64,000 nt of DNA from Amphritea balenae (GCF_003858655.1 NZ_RQXV01000005.1:248001-312000), one strand, 5' to 3'; numbered from the stretch's first letter, positions 9,723 through 18,147 are shown. Translations and numbers: made by a program. Notes: generated by a model from the letters alone, not told the origin.

Positions 9723-9738
9723 ATATGAAATTTCATAT
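9723..9738. promoter_or_regulatory. Palindromic operator candidate of the XRE-cupin regulator
   Basis: ATATGAAATTTCATAT is a perfect 16-bp palindrome 65 bp upstream of the regulator start. Its position and symmetry fit an autoregulatory XRE dimer site. Confidence 0.45.
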
Positions 9739-9945
9739 ACTTATATTATTTCATCGGTATTATTCGTGACGTTTTTTATCCGTCCCGGCCTAATGGGTTA
9801 TCACCATTTCAACCGTTTAAATGCTTAGGTTCAGCAGACATACATCGCTCTAAAGGATAATCAGATCACCACTAAAACATTGAAACTCAACTATAGTTTG
9901 AATATTCCGAATTCGTTTAAAGCCCCGTTATACATAGGATTCCGG

Positions 9946-9978
9946 CTGGCTCCAATGGACCGGAAAAGCTGGTCCTAA
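9946..9978 (+). promoter_or_regulatory. TauR-type direct-repeat operator of the TRAP operon
   Basis: CTGGCTCCAA (9946-9955) and CTGGTCCTAA (9969-9978) are direct repeats with starts 23 bp apart, pointing toward dctP. They match the decamer pair found before xsc and tpa in this window and resemble the TauR operator CTGGACYTAA known from Rhodobacter (recalled). A -10-like TATGTA lies at 10002-10007. The surrounding 9739-10218 holds no gene; a 210-base leader follows before the dctP ATG. Confidence 0.65.
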
Positions 9979-10218
9979 AAATAAACAGCCCTTGGGCAGA
10001 GTATGTATAGCTATTATCACGCTAAAACTCTGCCCCTATCACAAAGGTGATTTGAAACAGATTACACAGAATAACGTGAGTGATGATAGCTCTGGAATAA
10101 CGGAACAAGTCAGTTAATTGACAACAGAATTCCGGCCCGGAGCAGATCAGATGCGCTCTGATCAGCATGACTCTCCCACCCTGCAGGTTGGGTGGATCAA
10201 AAAACTCAGGAGTTACTT

Positions 10219-11223
10219 ATGAAACATAAGAATAAGATCTATAAAGTACTTTCCCTGACCGCTGGCTTAGTTTTTTCCGCCAGCAGTATGGCCGCTAACT
10301 GGAATATCGCCGTAGGCGATGGTGGTGGTAGTGCACAGGAAGCGCTGGGGCTTAAGTTTATTGAGCAGCTGGAAGCGAAAACCGATGGCAAGCACTCTGC
10401 CAAACTGTTCCTTAATGGTCAGCTAGGTTCTGAGCAGGACACTGTTAACGACGCAGCTATCGGCACACTGGACTTTTCCATCCTGGCTAGTAACAACCTG
10501 GCACCGTTCTCCCCTACGCTGGGTATTCTCTCTCTCCCATATATCTTTGAAAACCTGGATCAGGCAGTTCAAACTGTTGAAGGCCCTATCGCAGCTGAAC
10601 TGGTTGAGAACACCATCCGTGATTCCGGCGTGCGCATTATCGGCTGGACTTACTCCGGTTTCCGTGTACTGAGTAACTCTAAGCGTCCAATCCAGAAACT
10701 GGCAGACCTGGACGGTATCGTGGTGCGTGTTCCTAAGAACGAAATCATGATCGACACCTATAAGTCCTGGGGTAACAACCCAACGCCTATGGCCTGGTCT
10801 GAAACCTTCACCGCTCTTCAGCAGGGTGTTGTAGACGGTCAGGATACGCCATACACCACTATCTACGCGATGAAGTTCGGTGAAGTACAGAAGTACATCT
10901 CCGACCTGCATTACCTGTTCCTGCTTGAGCCTCTGATTGTGTCTGAATCTGTATACCAGGATCAGAATGAAGCAACCCAGAAAGCGATTCTGGAAGCAGG
11001 CAATGAAGCGACTGCTTACAGCCTGCAATGGCTGAAAGATCAGGAAGCTGTGATCAAAGAAGAACTGGTCAACAAGTACGGTATGCAGATCGATACACTG
11101 CAGGACGAAGCTGAGTGGGCTAAAAAAGCGCAGGAAGCTGTATGGCCTAAGTTCTACGAGTCTGTTGGCGGCAAAGGCAAAGTCAACGAACTGCTGCGCT
11201 CCCTCGGTCGTGATGAAGTTTAA
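10219..11223 (+). CDS. TRAP transporter substrate-binding protein (DctP family), copy 1; predicted taurine-responsive
   Basis: The 334-residue periplasmic protein has a signal peptide (about 1-26, ending SSMAA) and a DctP fold. Diagnostic motifs are the ligand-arginine region VVRVPKNEIM and TPMAWSETFTALQQGVVDGQ near the middle. The ATG at 10219 has AGGAG 7 bp upstream. It opens an operon with dctQ and dctM, separated from dctQ by a strong hairpin. TRAP binding proteins deliver organic anions or zwitterions to a sodium-driven membrane complex. The TauR-type repeats upstream suggest taurine or a related sulfonate, as in TauKLM, but the sequence alone does not prove the ligand. A near-identical second copy lies at 14198. 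Confidence 0.9.
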   Translation: MKHKNKIYKVLSLTAGLVFSASSMAANWNIAVGDGGGSAQEALGLKFIEQLEAKTDGKHSAKLFLNGQLGSEQDTVNDAAIGTLDFSILASNNLAPFSPTLGILSLPYIFENLDQAVQTVEGPIAAELVENTIRDSGVRIIGWTYSGFRVLSNSKRPIQKLADLDGIVVRVPKNEIMIDTYKSWGNNPTPMAWSETFTALQQGVVDGQDTPYTTIYAMKFGEVQKYISDLHYLFLLEPLIVSESVYQDQNEATQKAILEAGNEATAYSLQWLKDQEAVIKEELVNKYGMQIDTLQDEAEWAKKAQEAVWPKFYESVGGKGKVNELLRSLGRDEV

Positions 11224-11255
11224 GGTTTAACACTACCTGACTTTATCAAGAAACC

Positions 11256-11287
11256 TGCCCATACACCCTTAAACAGGTGTATGGGCA
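11256..11287 (+). other. Intercistronic hairpin between dctP and dctQ
   Basis: TGCCCATACACC and GGTGTATGGGCA form a perfect 12-bp stem with an 8-base loop. No T run follows. Such stems between a binding-protein gene and its membrane components commonly protect or partly terminate the transcript, giving an excess of binding protein. Confidence 0.6.
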
Positions 11288-11305
11288 CACACCGGAGACC
11301 GAATC

Positions 11306-11863
11306 ATGGGCAGTAAGTTTATCCATTTTATCGATAATATCGAGAGCTACATCTGTCGCACATTGTTGGCGCTGTTCGTCACCCTGCTGTTTGCTCAGAT
11401 AGTATCCCGTCAGCTGTTTGGCTACTCCTTTTCCTGGAGTGAAGAACTGTCAGTGTACATGTTTGTATGGTTTGTATTCTTCGGCGCAAGTTATGCTGCC
11501 AAGTTGGCTGCACATAACCGGGTAACCTTTCAGTACAAGCTGATGCCATCCTGGTTGCCACCCATTCTGGAGTTTCTCTCCGATATGATTTGGGTAGCGT
11601 TTAACTCATATTTTGTTTATCTGTCTTACGATTTCGTTTTCAACAAGATGAATCTGTTCTGGAAGTCCCAGACCCTCGGTATCCCGATGAAGTATATCTA
11701 CCTCATTCTGCCGATTGCATTCACCCTGATGACGATACGAATTCTTCAGGTTAACTACTACAAGCTGATTAAAGGCATCGATATCCGCGACCCAGACTCC
11801 CAGGAAATGGATGAGTTGATGGAACACGATATCGACGAGAACGATAAGAAGAACGCCGCATAA
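11306..11863 (+). CDS. TRAP transporter small membrane subunit (DctQ family)
   Basis: The 185-residue protein has four hydrophobic segments. The DctQ signature is visible in QIVSRQLFGYSFSWSEELSVY followed by FVFFGASYAAKLAAHNRV. The C-terminus is highly acidic and cytoplasmic. It pairs with the large DctM subunit encoded 13 bp downstream to form the inner-membrane complex. Confidence 0.93.
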   Translation: MGSKFIHFIDNIESYICRTLLALFVTLLFAQIVSRQLFGYSFSWSEELSVYMFVWFVFFGASYAAKLAAHNRVTFQYKLMPSWLPPILEFLSDMIWVAFNSYFVYLSYDFVFNKMNLFWKSQTLGIPMKYIYLILPIAFTLMTIRILQVNYYKLIKGIDIRDPDSQEMDELMEHDIDENDKKNAA

Positions 11864-11876
11864 TCAGGAGCAGGTC

Positions 11877-13220
11877 ATGGCTGAATCATCCATAGTATTA
11901 ATATTATTCGGGTCCTTCCTGGTCCTGTTGGTAATGGGCGCGCCCGTTACCGTAGCGCTTGGTGTTGCGGCGCTGTCATCATTCCTTTATCTCGATCAGA
12001 ACCCGATTAAATTCGTTCAGATCGCCTTTACCTCGGTGGGTTCATTTCCACTGATGGCGCTGCCAGCCTTTATTCTGGCCGGGGCACTGATGGAGGCGGC
12101 AGGGATATCCAAACGACTGGTAACCCTGGCGGAAAGTTTCGCCGGCCCGGTAACCGGTGGTATCTCTGCAGCAACCGTACTGGCCTGTATGTTCTTCGGT
12201 GCGATCTCCGGCTCAGGCCCGGCAACTACTGCAGCAGTGGGCATGTTGATGATCCCGGCGATGGTTAAACGAGGCTACGATAAGGGCTATGCGTCCGCAA
12301 TTACCGCATCATCCGGTGGCTTAGGTATCGTTATTCCACCGTCGATCCCGATGGTTATATTTGGTATCTCTGCAATTGGTCTGAGTGTACCGCCAGAAGC
12401 GATTGCTGAGCATGGCGAGTTCCAGAGCGTATCCATCACTAAGATGTTTATCGCCGGCGTACTACCGGGTCTGGTTATCTCAATCAGCCTGATGACACTG
12501 AACTATATCCGCTGTAAGCGTCTGGGTTATGCCGGCACTGCTGAAGGCTGGGATATCAAGCACATCGCTGAATCTTTCCGCACCGGCTTCTGGTCCGTCA
12601 TGGCGCCACTGGTTATTCTGGGCGGCATCTACTCGGGCTTCTTTACGCCAACAGAGTCCGCTATCGTCGCGATATTCTACACCTTGTTTGTCGGTGTCTT
12701 TATCCACAGAGAGCTAAGCTGGAAAGATCTGTTCCGCTCGCTGGAAACCACTACATGGCTATCCGGTCGGGTATTGCTGATCCTGTTTACTGCGACAGTA
12801 TTCGGACGTCTACTGGTCGAAAATCAGATTCCGGCTATCGTGGCAGAATCAATGCTGAGCCTGACCGATAACATCTACCTGATCTGGTTCCTGATCATTA
12901 TCTTCCTGCTCTTCGTTGGCATGTTCATGGAGACGCTGGCAGCAATTATGATCCTGACGCCGGTACTGCTTCCGGTCACCTATAACCTGGGTATTGATCC
13001 GGTGCATTTCGGTATCGTGATGGTCTGTAGTCTGTCGATTGGTTTTGCCACCCCGCCATTGGGAGAAAACCTGTTCGTCGCCTCCGGTATATCGAACATA
13101 TCGTTGGAAGAAGTCACCGTTAAAGCACTGCCATTTGCATTTGTTTCCGCAGCCGCAGTGTTTATTATCGCCTTCTTCCCGGAAATTGCTCTGTTCCTGC
13201 CGCGCCAGTTTGGTTACTAG
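11877..13220 (+). CDS. TRAP transporter large permease subunit (DctM family)
   Basis: The 447-residue, roughly 12-helix protein carries DctM hallmarks: SGSGPATTAAVGMLMIPAM, the IVIPPSIPMVIFG loop, GFFTPTESAIVA and FATPPLGENLFVAS. It is the ion-coupled permease of the sodium-dependent TRAP system. It follows dctQ at 13 bp and is separated from the stress-protein gene by a perfect 25-bp palindrome. Confidence 0.95.
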   Translation: MAESSIVLILFGSFLVLLVMGAPVTVALGVAALSSFLYLDQNPIKFVQIAFTSVGSFPLMALPAFILAGALMEAAGISKRLVTLAESFAGPVTGGISAATVLACMFFGAISGSGPATTAAVGMLMIPAMVKRGYDKGYASAITASSGGLGIVIPPSIPMVIFGISAIGLSVPPEAIAEHGEFQSVSITKMFIAGVLPGLVISISLMTLNYIRCKRLGYAGTAEGWDIKHIAESFRTGFWSVMAPLVILGGIYSGFFTPTESAIVAIFYTLFVGVFIHRELSWKDLFRSLETTTWLSGRVLLILFTATVFGRLLVENQIPAIVAESMLSLTDNIYLIWFLIIIFLLFVGMFMETLAAIMILTPVLLPVTYNLGIDPVHFGIVMVCSLSIGFATPPLGENLFVASGISNISLEEVTVKALPFAFVSAAAVFIIAFFPEIALFLPRQFGY

Positions 13221-13270
13221 CGTAGCTTAACAAGCGAGCCAGCTATCGAAGCGTTCTATCAAACTAAATG

Positions 13271-13295
13271 CAGGGCCGGTTTCAAACCGGCCCTG
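13271..13295 (+). other. Perfect palindromic hairpin between dctM and the usp gene
   Basis: CAGGGCCGGTTT-C-AAACCGGCCCTG is a 12-bp perfect stem with a single-base centre. No T tract follows, so it looks like a transcript-processing or attenuating stem inside the operon rather than a full terminator. Confidence 0.5.
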
Positions 13296-13320
13296 ACTAT
13301 CTGATTACAGGAATTTGATT

Positions 13321-13818
13321 ATGCTACCTGAAGTCCGAAAAATTCTTTACAGCACCGATCTTTCCAAAAGCTCTACCGCTGCTTTCGAGCATGCAACATA
13401 CATTGCCAAAAAAACCGGCGCTGAAATCCATATTCTGCACGTCGTTGAAAAACTCTCTAATGAAGCAAAGATAACCCTGCAAACTTATGTGATGGATCGC
13501 AAGAGTCGCCATGATCTGTTGCAGGAACGGGTACATAACGCAGAATCAAAGCTGCATCAGCGGCAGGATAATTTCTGGGATAGCCTGCATCCTGACGAGG
13601 CAGCTGTACGCCAGCAGATAAAATCCATCAATGTCGTTGAAGCCTTCCCGGCAGAGACCATCCTGAAGTATTCAAAAGAGCTGGATGTGGACCTGATTGT
13701 GATGGGTACCCACGAAAAAGGCATTATGCATACCTTCCTGGGTAGCGTCGCCAAGAATGTTCTGAACCGGTCTCAGGTACCAATGATGATCATCCCTATC
13801 GCGACAAAAGAGGGCTAG
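13321..13818 (+). CDS. Universal stress protein A family protein linked to the TRAP transporter (TeaD-like)
   Basis: The 165-residue protein has a single Usp domain: the start ILYSTDLSKSSTAAFEHA and the ATP-binding C-terminal motif VMGTHEKGIMHTFLGSVAKNVLNRSQVPMMII split over the loop (G-2x-G-9x-G(S/T) type). In Halomonas the TRAP transporter TeaABC is followed by TeaD, an ATP-binding Usp that adjusts transport. This gene occupies the same position after dctM, so a similar regulatory role is likely. The start at 13321 has AGGAA 7 bp upstream. A terminator follows. Confidence 0.85.
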   Translation: MLPEVRKILYSTDLSKSSTAAFEHATYIAKKTGAEIHILHVVEKLSNEAKITLQTYVMDRKSRHDLLQERVHNAESKLHQRQDNFWDSLHPDEAAVRQQIKSINVVEAFPAETILKYSKELDVDLIVMGTHEKGIMHTFLGSVAKNVLNRSQVPMMIIPIATKEG

Positions 13819-13845
13819 CTTCACTTTAAACCAGATTATTAACTA

Positions 13846-13874
13846 CAAAAACGCACCATTGGTGCGTTTTTTTT
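13846..13874 (+). terminator. Rho-independent terminator of the TRAP-usp operon
   Basis: AACGCACC-ATT-GGTGCGTT followed by eight T closes the dctP-dctQ-dctM-usp transcript. Confidence 0.85.
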
Positions 13875-14042
13875 CGGCCATAAAAACCTCCAACCCCATC
13901 ACGCGATATTACCCTGCAGAAACAGTCTATTCACAGGCGATTTCTGCAGCATAAAGCCATATCGCAACAAAATACGTCATACACATCCAAACAAAAACCT
14001 CAATAAAATCAATAAATTGGCACCATACCTAAGCATGAATAT

Positions 14043-14075
14043 CTGGCCCAAGACCTATCGTTTTACTGGCCCTAA
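14043..14075 (+). promoter_or_regulatory. TauR-type direct-repeat operator of the second dctP
   Basis: CTGGCCCAAG (14043-14052) and CTGGCCCTAA (14066-14075) repeat with exactly 23 bp between starts. A -10-like TATGTA at 14098-14103 lies 32 bp from the second repeat start, almost the same geometry as at the first dctP (33 bp). The rest of the 13876-14197 gap holds no gene. Confidence 0.65.
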
Positions 14076-14197
14076 TAATGATTTCTACGACGGGCACTAT
14101 GTAATGAAGCGTAACGAAGGTACCTAACAACAAATATAAATACGCTTGGTATTCCGCTACGGCTGAATACTTACCGATTAAAACTCAGGAGTTACTA

Positions 14198-15202
14198 ATG
14201 AACCATAAAAATAAGATCACAACAGTACTATCCCTGACCGCTGGCCTGATGTTCTCTGCCAGTACTCTGGCAGCAAACTGGAATATCGCTGTGGGCGATG
14301 GCGGCGGCAGTGCTCAGGAAGCACTGGGTCTTAAGTTTATCGAACAGCTGGAAGCAAACACCGGCAACAAACATTCTGCCAAGCTGTTCCTTAACGGTCA
14401 GCTGGGTTCTGAGCAAGACACTGTAAACGATGCTGCCATCGGCACTCTGGACTTCTCAATCCTGGCTAGTAACAACCTGGCACCGTTCTCCCCTACACTG
14501 GGTATTCTGTCTCTGCCATACATCTTCGAAAACCTGGAGCAGGCAGTTCAAACAGTTGAAGGTCCTATTGCAGCAGAACTGGTTGAAAACACTATCCGTG
14601 ACTCAGGTGTTCGCATCATCGGCTGGACTTACTCCGGCTTCCGCGTACTGAGTAACTCCAAGCGTCCAATCCAGAAACTGGCGGATCTTGACGGTGTAGT
14701 CGTTCGTGTACCTAAGAACGAAATCATGATCGACACCTACAAGTCATGGGGTAATAATCCAACGCCTATGGCCTGGTCTGAAACCTTTACCGCTCTGCAA
14801 CAGGGTGTAGTCGACGGGCAAGACACTCCATACACTACTATCTACGCAATGAAGTTCGGTGAAGTTCAGAAGTACATCTCCGACCTGCACTACCTGTTCC
14901 TGCTTGAGCCTCTGATTGTATCTGAGTCTGTATTCCAGGATCAGAATGAAGCCACACAGAAAGCTATTCTGGCTGCAGGTGAGTCTGCAACCGATTACAG
15001 CCTGAGCTGGTTGAAAGAGAAAGAAACAATCATCAAAGAAGAGCTGGTTAGCAAGTACGGCATGCAGATCGATACGCTGCAGGACGAAGCTGAATGGGCT
15101 AAAAAAGCACAAGATGCTGTATGGCCTAAGTTCTACGAGTCTGTTGGCGGAAAAGATAAGGTTAACGCACTGCTGACTTCTCTGGGTCGCGACAAGATCT
15201 GA
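14198..15202 (+). CDS. TRAP transporter substrate-binding protein (DctP family), copy 2, orphan
   Basis: The 334-residue protein is a close paralogue of the copy at 10219: I count 28 differences by eye (about 92% identity). They cluster in the signal peptide and the C-terminal quarter, and the central ligand-binding region is almost unchanged. It has its own TauR-type operator, ribosome site (AGGAG) and terminator, and no membrane partners. It probably supplies the same DctQM complex with extra or slightly different binding protein. Silent differences between the copies argue against a very recent duplication. Confidence 0.9.
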   Translation: MNHKNKITTVLSLTAGLMFSASTLAANWNIAVGDGGGSAQEALGLKFIEQLEANTGNKHSAKLFLNGQLGSEQDTVNDAAIGTLDFSILASNNLAPFSPTLGILSLPYIFENLEQAVQTVEGPIAAELVENTIRDSGVRIIGWTYSGFRVLSNSKRPIQKLADLDGVVVRVPKNEIMIDTYKSWGNNPTPMAWSETFTALQQGVVDGQDTPYTTIYAMKFGEVQKYISDLHYLFLLEPLIVSESVFQDQNEATQKAILAAGESATDYSLSWLKEKETIIKEELVSKYGMQIDTLQDEAEWAKKAQDAVWPKFYESVGGKDKVNALLTSLGRDKI

Positions 15203-15248
15203 TACCGATCTCAATAACTTAACGCTGGTGCTTGCACCGGTTACCAAT

Positions 15249-15288
15249 AAAAAAAGCCCCGACTCAATGAGTCGGGGCTTTTTTTTTA
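15249..15288. terminator. Strong bidirectional terminator
   Basis: GCCCCGACTC-AAT-GAGTCGGGGC is flanked by A and T tracts. It serves the second dctP on the plus strand and the convergent 56-codon ORF on the minus strand. Confidence 0.9.
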
Positions 15289-15331
15289 CTTCTTGCTGGA
15301 GGGGAAGAAGACTTTAAATCGGGGTAACGAT

Positions 15332-15502
15332 TTAGCCGGCAATACCGACAAAATCATAATGAGGTTGCTCAACCGTTTTTTCTTCCGGTTTAGCTACTTC
15401 ACGCATCATCGGCTCTACCTGTTTAATAGTCACGCGAATAGTATTCGCCTGAGTAGATTCTTTAACAGTTACCGAAGGTTGCACAGCAGCTTGAGCCAAC
15501 AT
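15332..15502 (-). CDS. 56-residue conserved-looking small protein, predicted TauR regulon member
   Basis: The frame encodes 56 residues starting MLAQAAVQPSVTVKESTQAN and ending HYDFVGIAG. It has no membrane segment; the middle is rich in charged residues (KPEEKTVEQ). A good ribosome site (AGGTG, about 6 bp spacing) precedes the ATG at 15502. A bidirectional terminator follows the stop. A TauR-type direct-repeat pair oriented toward it lies at 15551-15583. I do not recognise a family. Ribosome site, terminator and operator together support a real gene, perhaps an accessory factor of taurine metabolism. Confidence 0.6.
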   Translation of the reverse strand: MLAQAAVQPSVTVKESTQANTIRVTIKQVEPMMREVAKPEEKTVEQPHYDFVGIAG

Positions 15503-15550
15503 AATCACACCTCATTTAGTGTCTGATGACCCGGATCAGATATCGATCTT

Positions 15551-15583
15551 ATTGGGCCAGTTCATTTAACTTGATGGTGCCAG
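15551..15583 (-). promoter_or_regulatory. TauR-type direct-repeat operator facing the 56-residue ORF
   Basis: On the minus strand CTGGCACCAT (15583-15574) and CTGGCCCAAT (15560-15551) are spaced 23 bp start to start. CTGGCCCAA is identical to the first nine bases of the site at 14043. The -10 region is less clear than at the other loci. Confidence 0.5.
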
Positions 15584-15732
15584 TATAAATAAACCACATA
15601 GCGTGTAAATGAATATTAAATTAGATTATTATAACCAAATAGAATAATAAGCCTAAGATACTGATTCAAATGACCTTTATTTGAACAAAAAACAAACAAT
15701 TATTTTATTTATCCCTCAATAAAAGAAGGGGA

Positions 15733-16530
15733 ATGGATCTTTTCTTGGCACTAACCACAGTCACTAGCTGGCGCTTGGGCCTTTCGCTCTGTCTTTTTAT
15801 AGTGGGTTACAATCTATATATAAGTGACCAGATAATGAAAACTGATATCTGTAGCGCTATCGCTCAAAAAACACATCAACAATGGAACCTGCCCAGCTCA
15901 TTAGTCGGCGGTGGCCATGACGCCCGCAGCAGCACTAACGGCCTGCTGACTATTTTCTACGGCAACCTGGAAAGAGCCGCACAGTTTGGCTGGCTCAATG
16001 CCGGCAGAACTCTGGTTGATAAAACCTACCTGAGTATTCTTTGGCAGGCCGCTGAGCTGAATGCCAACGGATATGATTTTACGAAGATGGCATCAAACCT
16101 GGATGCTTTTGTTCGTGCCGAACTAGAACCCCGCTGGCTCGAATTTGAGCAGCTGAGCCATGATGAAAAGCATCTGCTGACCATCGACCTGATCGAGCAG
16201 GCCGCCGCTGAGATCTTCGGCAGTGGCTACCATGAACAAAGTGCAGCCTGGCTTATATTTTTTCTCTGTCCGCAACTGCCCGTATTTCCGATAACAGCCG
16301 ATCTACAGCACAAGGTTTCTAAGCGTCTGCATTGCGAACAACCTGCAGAGGATTATGCCGGCTACCACCAACAATGCCGACAGCTATTTTGTCGGATGCT
16401 ACCCCATATCCATGACTCTACATTGAAGGCCACTTACGGCAGTGAGCGCGACCGAAACAATGTTAATCAGGTGTTGCGTGGCAGTGACTGGTGGCAGCGG
16501 TACTGTTTCATAGAACAATTAAAGAAGTAA
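15733..16530 (+). CDS. Hypothetical protein of unknown family
   Basis: I do not recognise the family. The first 30 residues include a hydrophobic stretch (LGLSLCLFIVGYNLYI) that may be a membrane anchor. The remaining part looks soluble and helical, with several tryptophans and clustered cysteines near the end. AAGGGG sits very close to the ATG at 15733. An internal ATG at 15837 would give a soluble protein but lacks a ribosome site. It lies 62 bp upstream of a class-V aminotransferase in the same orientation, so the two may be co-expressed. Confidence 0.55.
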   Translation: MDLFLALTTVTSWRLGLSLCLFIVGYNLYISDQIMKTDICSAIAQKTHQQWNLPSSLVGGGHDARSSTNGLLTIFYGNLERAAQFGWLNAGRTLVDKTYLSILWQAAELNANGYDFTKMASNLDAFVRAELEPRWLEFEQLSHDEKHLLTIDLIEQAAAEIFGSGYHEQSAAWLIFFLCPQLPVFPITADLQHKVSKRLHCEQPAEDYAGYHQQCRQLFCRMLPHIHDSTLKATYGSERDRNNVNQVLRGSDWWQRYCFIEQLKK

Positions 16531-16592
16531 GCACACACTACTTCTCTACCCCTTAAATAATAACAATATAAAATTCGCTTACGGAGACTACT

Positions 16593-17723
16593 ATGGCCGG
16601 ATTATTACCTGATATTGATCCCGATGGACTGCTTGAATATTCAGTGGTGTATACCGACCGGTCGCTAAATCACATGTCGCAGTCATTCCAGACAGTGATG
16701 AATGATATATCAGCCACCCTGAAACATGTCTATCAGGCCGATGCAGTAGCGGTGGTTCCGGGAAGTGGTACCTTTGCAATGGAAGCGGTTGCCCGACAGT
16801 TTGCCCAAAATGCAAAATGTATGGTGTTGCGGAATGGCTGGTTCAGCTATCGCTGGAGCCAGATACTCAACATGGCAGATCTGCCATCTGAAGAACTGGT
16901 ACTAAAGGCTCGCCGTACATCACAGGAGCCGGAATCACCTTTTGCTCCGGTACCGGTAAACGAAGTCGTCAGTGCGATAAAAGCAACCCGTCCCGACATC
17001 GTCTTCGCCCCCCACGTTGAAACCGCATCGGGTATGATTCTACCTGAGGACTATATTCGTCAGGTAGCCGCCGCCGTGCACGAAGTCGGTGGCATCTTTG
17101 TGCTGGACTGCATCGCGTCCGGCACCTTGTGGATAGATATGCAGGACTGCGGTGTGGACATTCTTATCAGCGCACCGCAAAAAGGCTGGAGCGGCTCCCC
17201 CTGCTGCGGTCTGGTGATGATGAATCAGCATGTTCGTCAGCTCATCGAAGACACCGAAAGTAACAGCTTCGCCTGCGACCTGAAAAAGTGGCTGCATATT
17301 ATGGAAGCCTACGAACAGGGCGGCCATGCTTACCACGCGACCATGCCTACCGATAGCCTGACTAAGTTTCGCAATGTCATGCTGGAAACGGAGCAACAGG
17401 GTTTCTATAAAGTAAAAGCAGCGCAGCTGGAGCTGGGTCGCAAGGTCAGAGAGATCCTCAGCAAACGGGGCATAACCAGCGTTGCCGCCGAAGGTTTTGA
17501 AGCACCCGGCGTTGTTGTCAGCTACACCAGAGATGCAGAGTTCCAAAATGGCCGTAAGTTTCTTAATGAAGGAATGCAGATAGCCGCTGGTGTGCCTTTA
17601 CAATGTGATGAACCGGATGATTTTCAGACCTTCCGTCTGGGCCTGTTTGGCCTGGAAAAACTGAACAATATCGATCGAACTGTTGCCGAACTTGAGCTGG
17701 TACTGTCCAAGTTACTCGATTAA
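16593..17723 (+). CDS. PLP-dependent class-V aminotransferase, substrate unknown
   Basis: The 376-residue protein has class-V features: AVVPGSGTFAMEAVARQF (phosphate loop, about 53-70), FAPHVETASGMILPEDY (about 138-154), FVLDCIASG with the PLP aspartate D172, and SAPQKGWSGSP with the likely Schiff-base lysine K197. The fold matches alanine-glyoxylate or 2-aminoethylphosphonate aminotransferases, but HVETASG differs from the usual motifs of both, so I leave the substrate open. GGAG 8 bp upstream supports the start. A terminator follows. An amine or amino-acid role near the TRAP transporter is plausible but has no direct evidence. Confidence 0.8.
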   Translation: MAGLLPDIDPDGLLEYSVVYTDRSLNHMSQSFQTVMNDISATLKHVYQADAVAVVPGSGTFAMEAVARQFAQNAKCMVLRNGWFSYRWSQILNMADLPSEELVLKARRTSQEPESPFAPVPVNEVVSAIKATRPDIVFAPHVETASGMILPEDYIRQVAAAVHEVGGIFVLDCIASGTLWIDMQDCGVDILISAPQKGWSGSPCCGLVMMNQHVRQLIEDTESNSFACDLKKWLHIMEAYEQGGHAYHATMPTDSLTKFRNVMLETEQQGFYKVKAAQLELGRKVREILSKRGITSVAAEGFEAPGVVVSYTRDAEFQNGRKFLNEGMQIAAGVPLQCDEPDDFQTFRLGLFGLEKLNNIDRTVAELELVLSKLLD

Positions 17724-17750
17724 TCTGCTCACGCACCCGCACAACATATG

Positions 17751-17776
17751 AAAAACGCGCCTCTGGCGCGTTTTTT
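17751..17776 (+). terminator. Rho-independent terminator after the class-V aminotransferase
   Basis: ACGCGCC-TCT-GGCGCGT with flanking A and T tracts. It can also act on the convergent secreted-protein gene. Confidence 0.85.
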
Positions 17777-17814
17777 GGTACCTTGAACCATTAACTGAAT
17801 AAATCAAACTAAGA

Positions 17815-18147
17815 CTACAGCTGATGTACCGGATTGGGATTCCAGATCACCTCATAGCCAATTTTAACCGTATCGGATTCAGGCAGTGTCAGCACTATCG
17901 CCCGATGATATATCCGATCCTGATTAGCCGGATGCTGTGGATGACTCTCATTAATAGCATAAGGATGAGCATCTTCAGACGAAGTAACTGTTGCCAGAGC
18001 AGACTCTGCCGTCATCGGCTCATATCGCCACCGCAAAACAGAAGTTGTCTCAACTAACTGCCAACCTTGCTGAGCATTGTCAGCAGAAGCAATCACACCG
18101 CAACCTAATCCCACTACTGCGGCAATTAATAATGAAAACCTTTTCAT
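17815..18147 (-). CDS. Small exported protein of unknown function
   Basis: The 110-residue product has a signal peptide (MKRFSLLIAAVVGLGCGVIASA), with a likely cleavage near residue 24. The mature part contains one WRYEP segment and ends NPNPVHQL. No family is recognised. The ATG at 18147 has GAGG 8 bp upstream; an alternative ATG at 18153 is too close to that site. Confidence 0.6.
   Translation of the reverse strand: MKRFSLLIAAVVGLGCGVIASADNAQQGWQLVETTSVLRWRYEPMTAESALATVTSSEDAHPYAINESHPQHPANQDRIYHRAIVLTLPESDTVKIGYEVIWNPNPVHQL

Noticed and set aside
14018-14036. Sigma54-like TTGGCAC...GCA upstream of the second dctP
   Set aside because: The distance between GG and GC is two bases too long for a -24/-12 promoter, and no enhancer-binding regulator is nearby.
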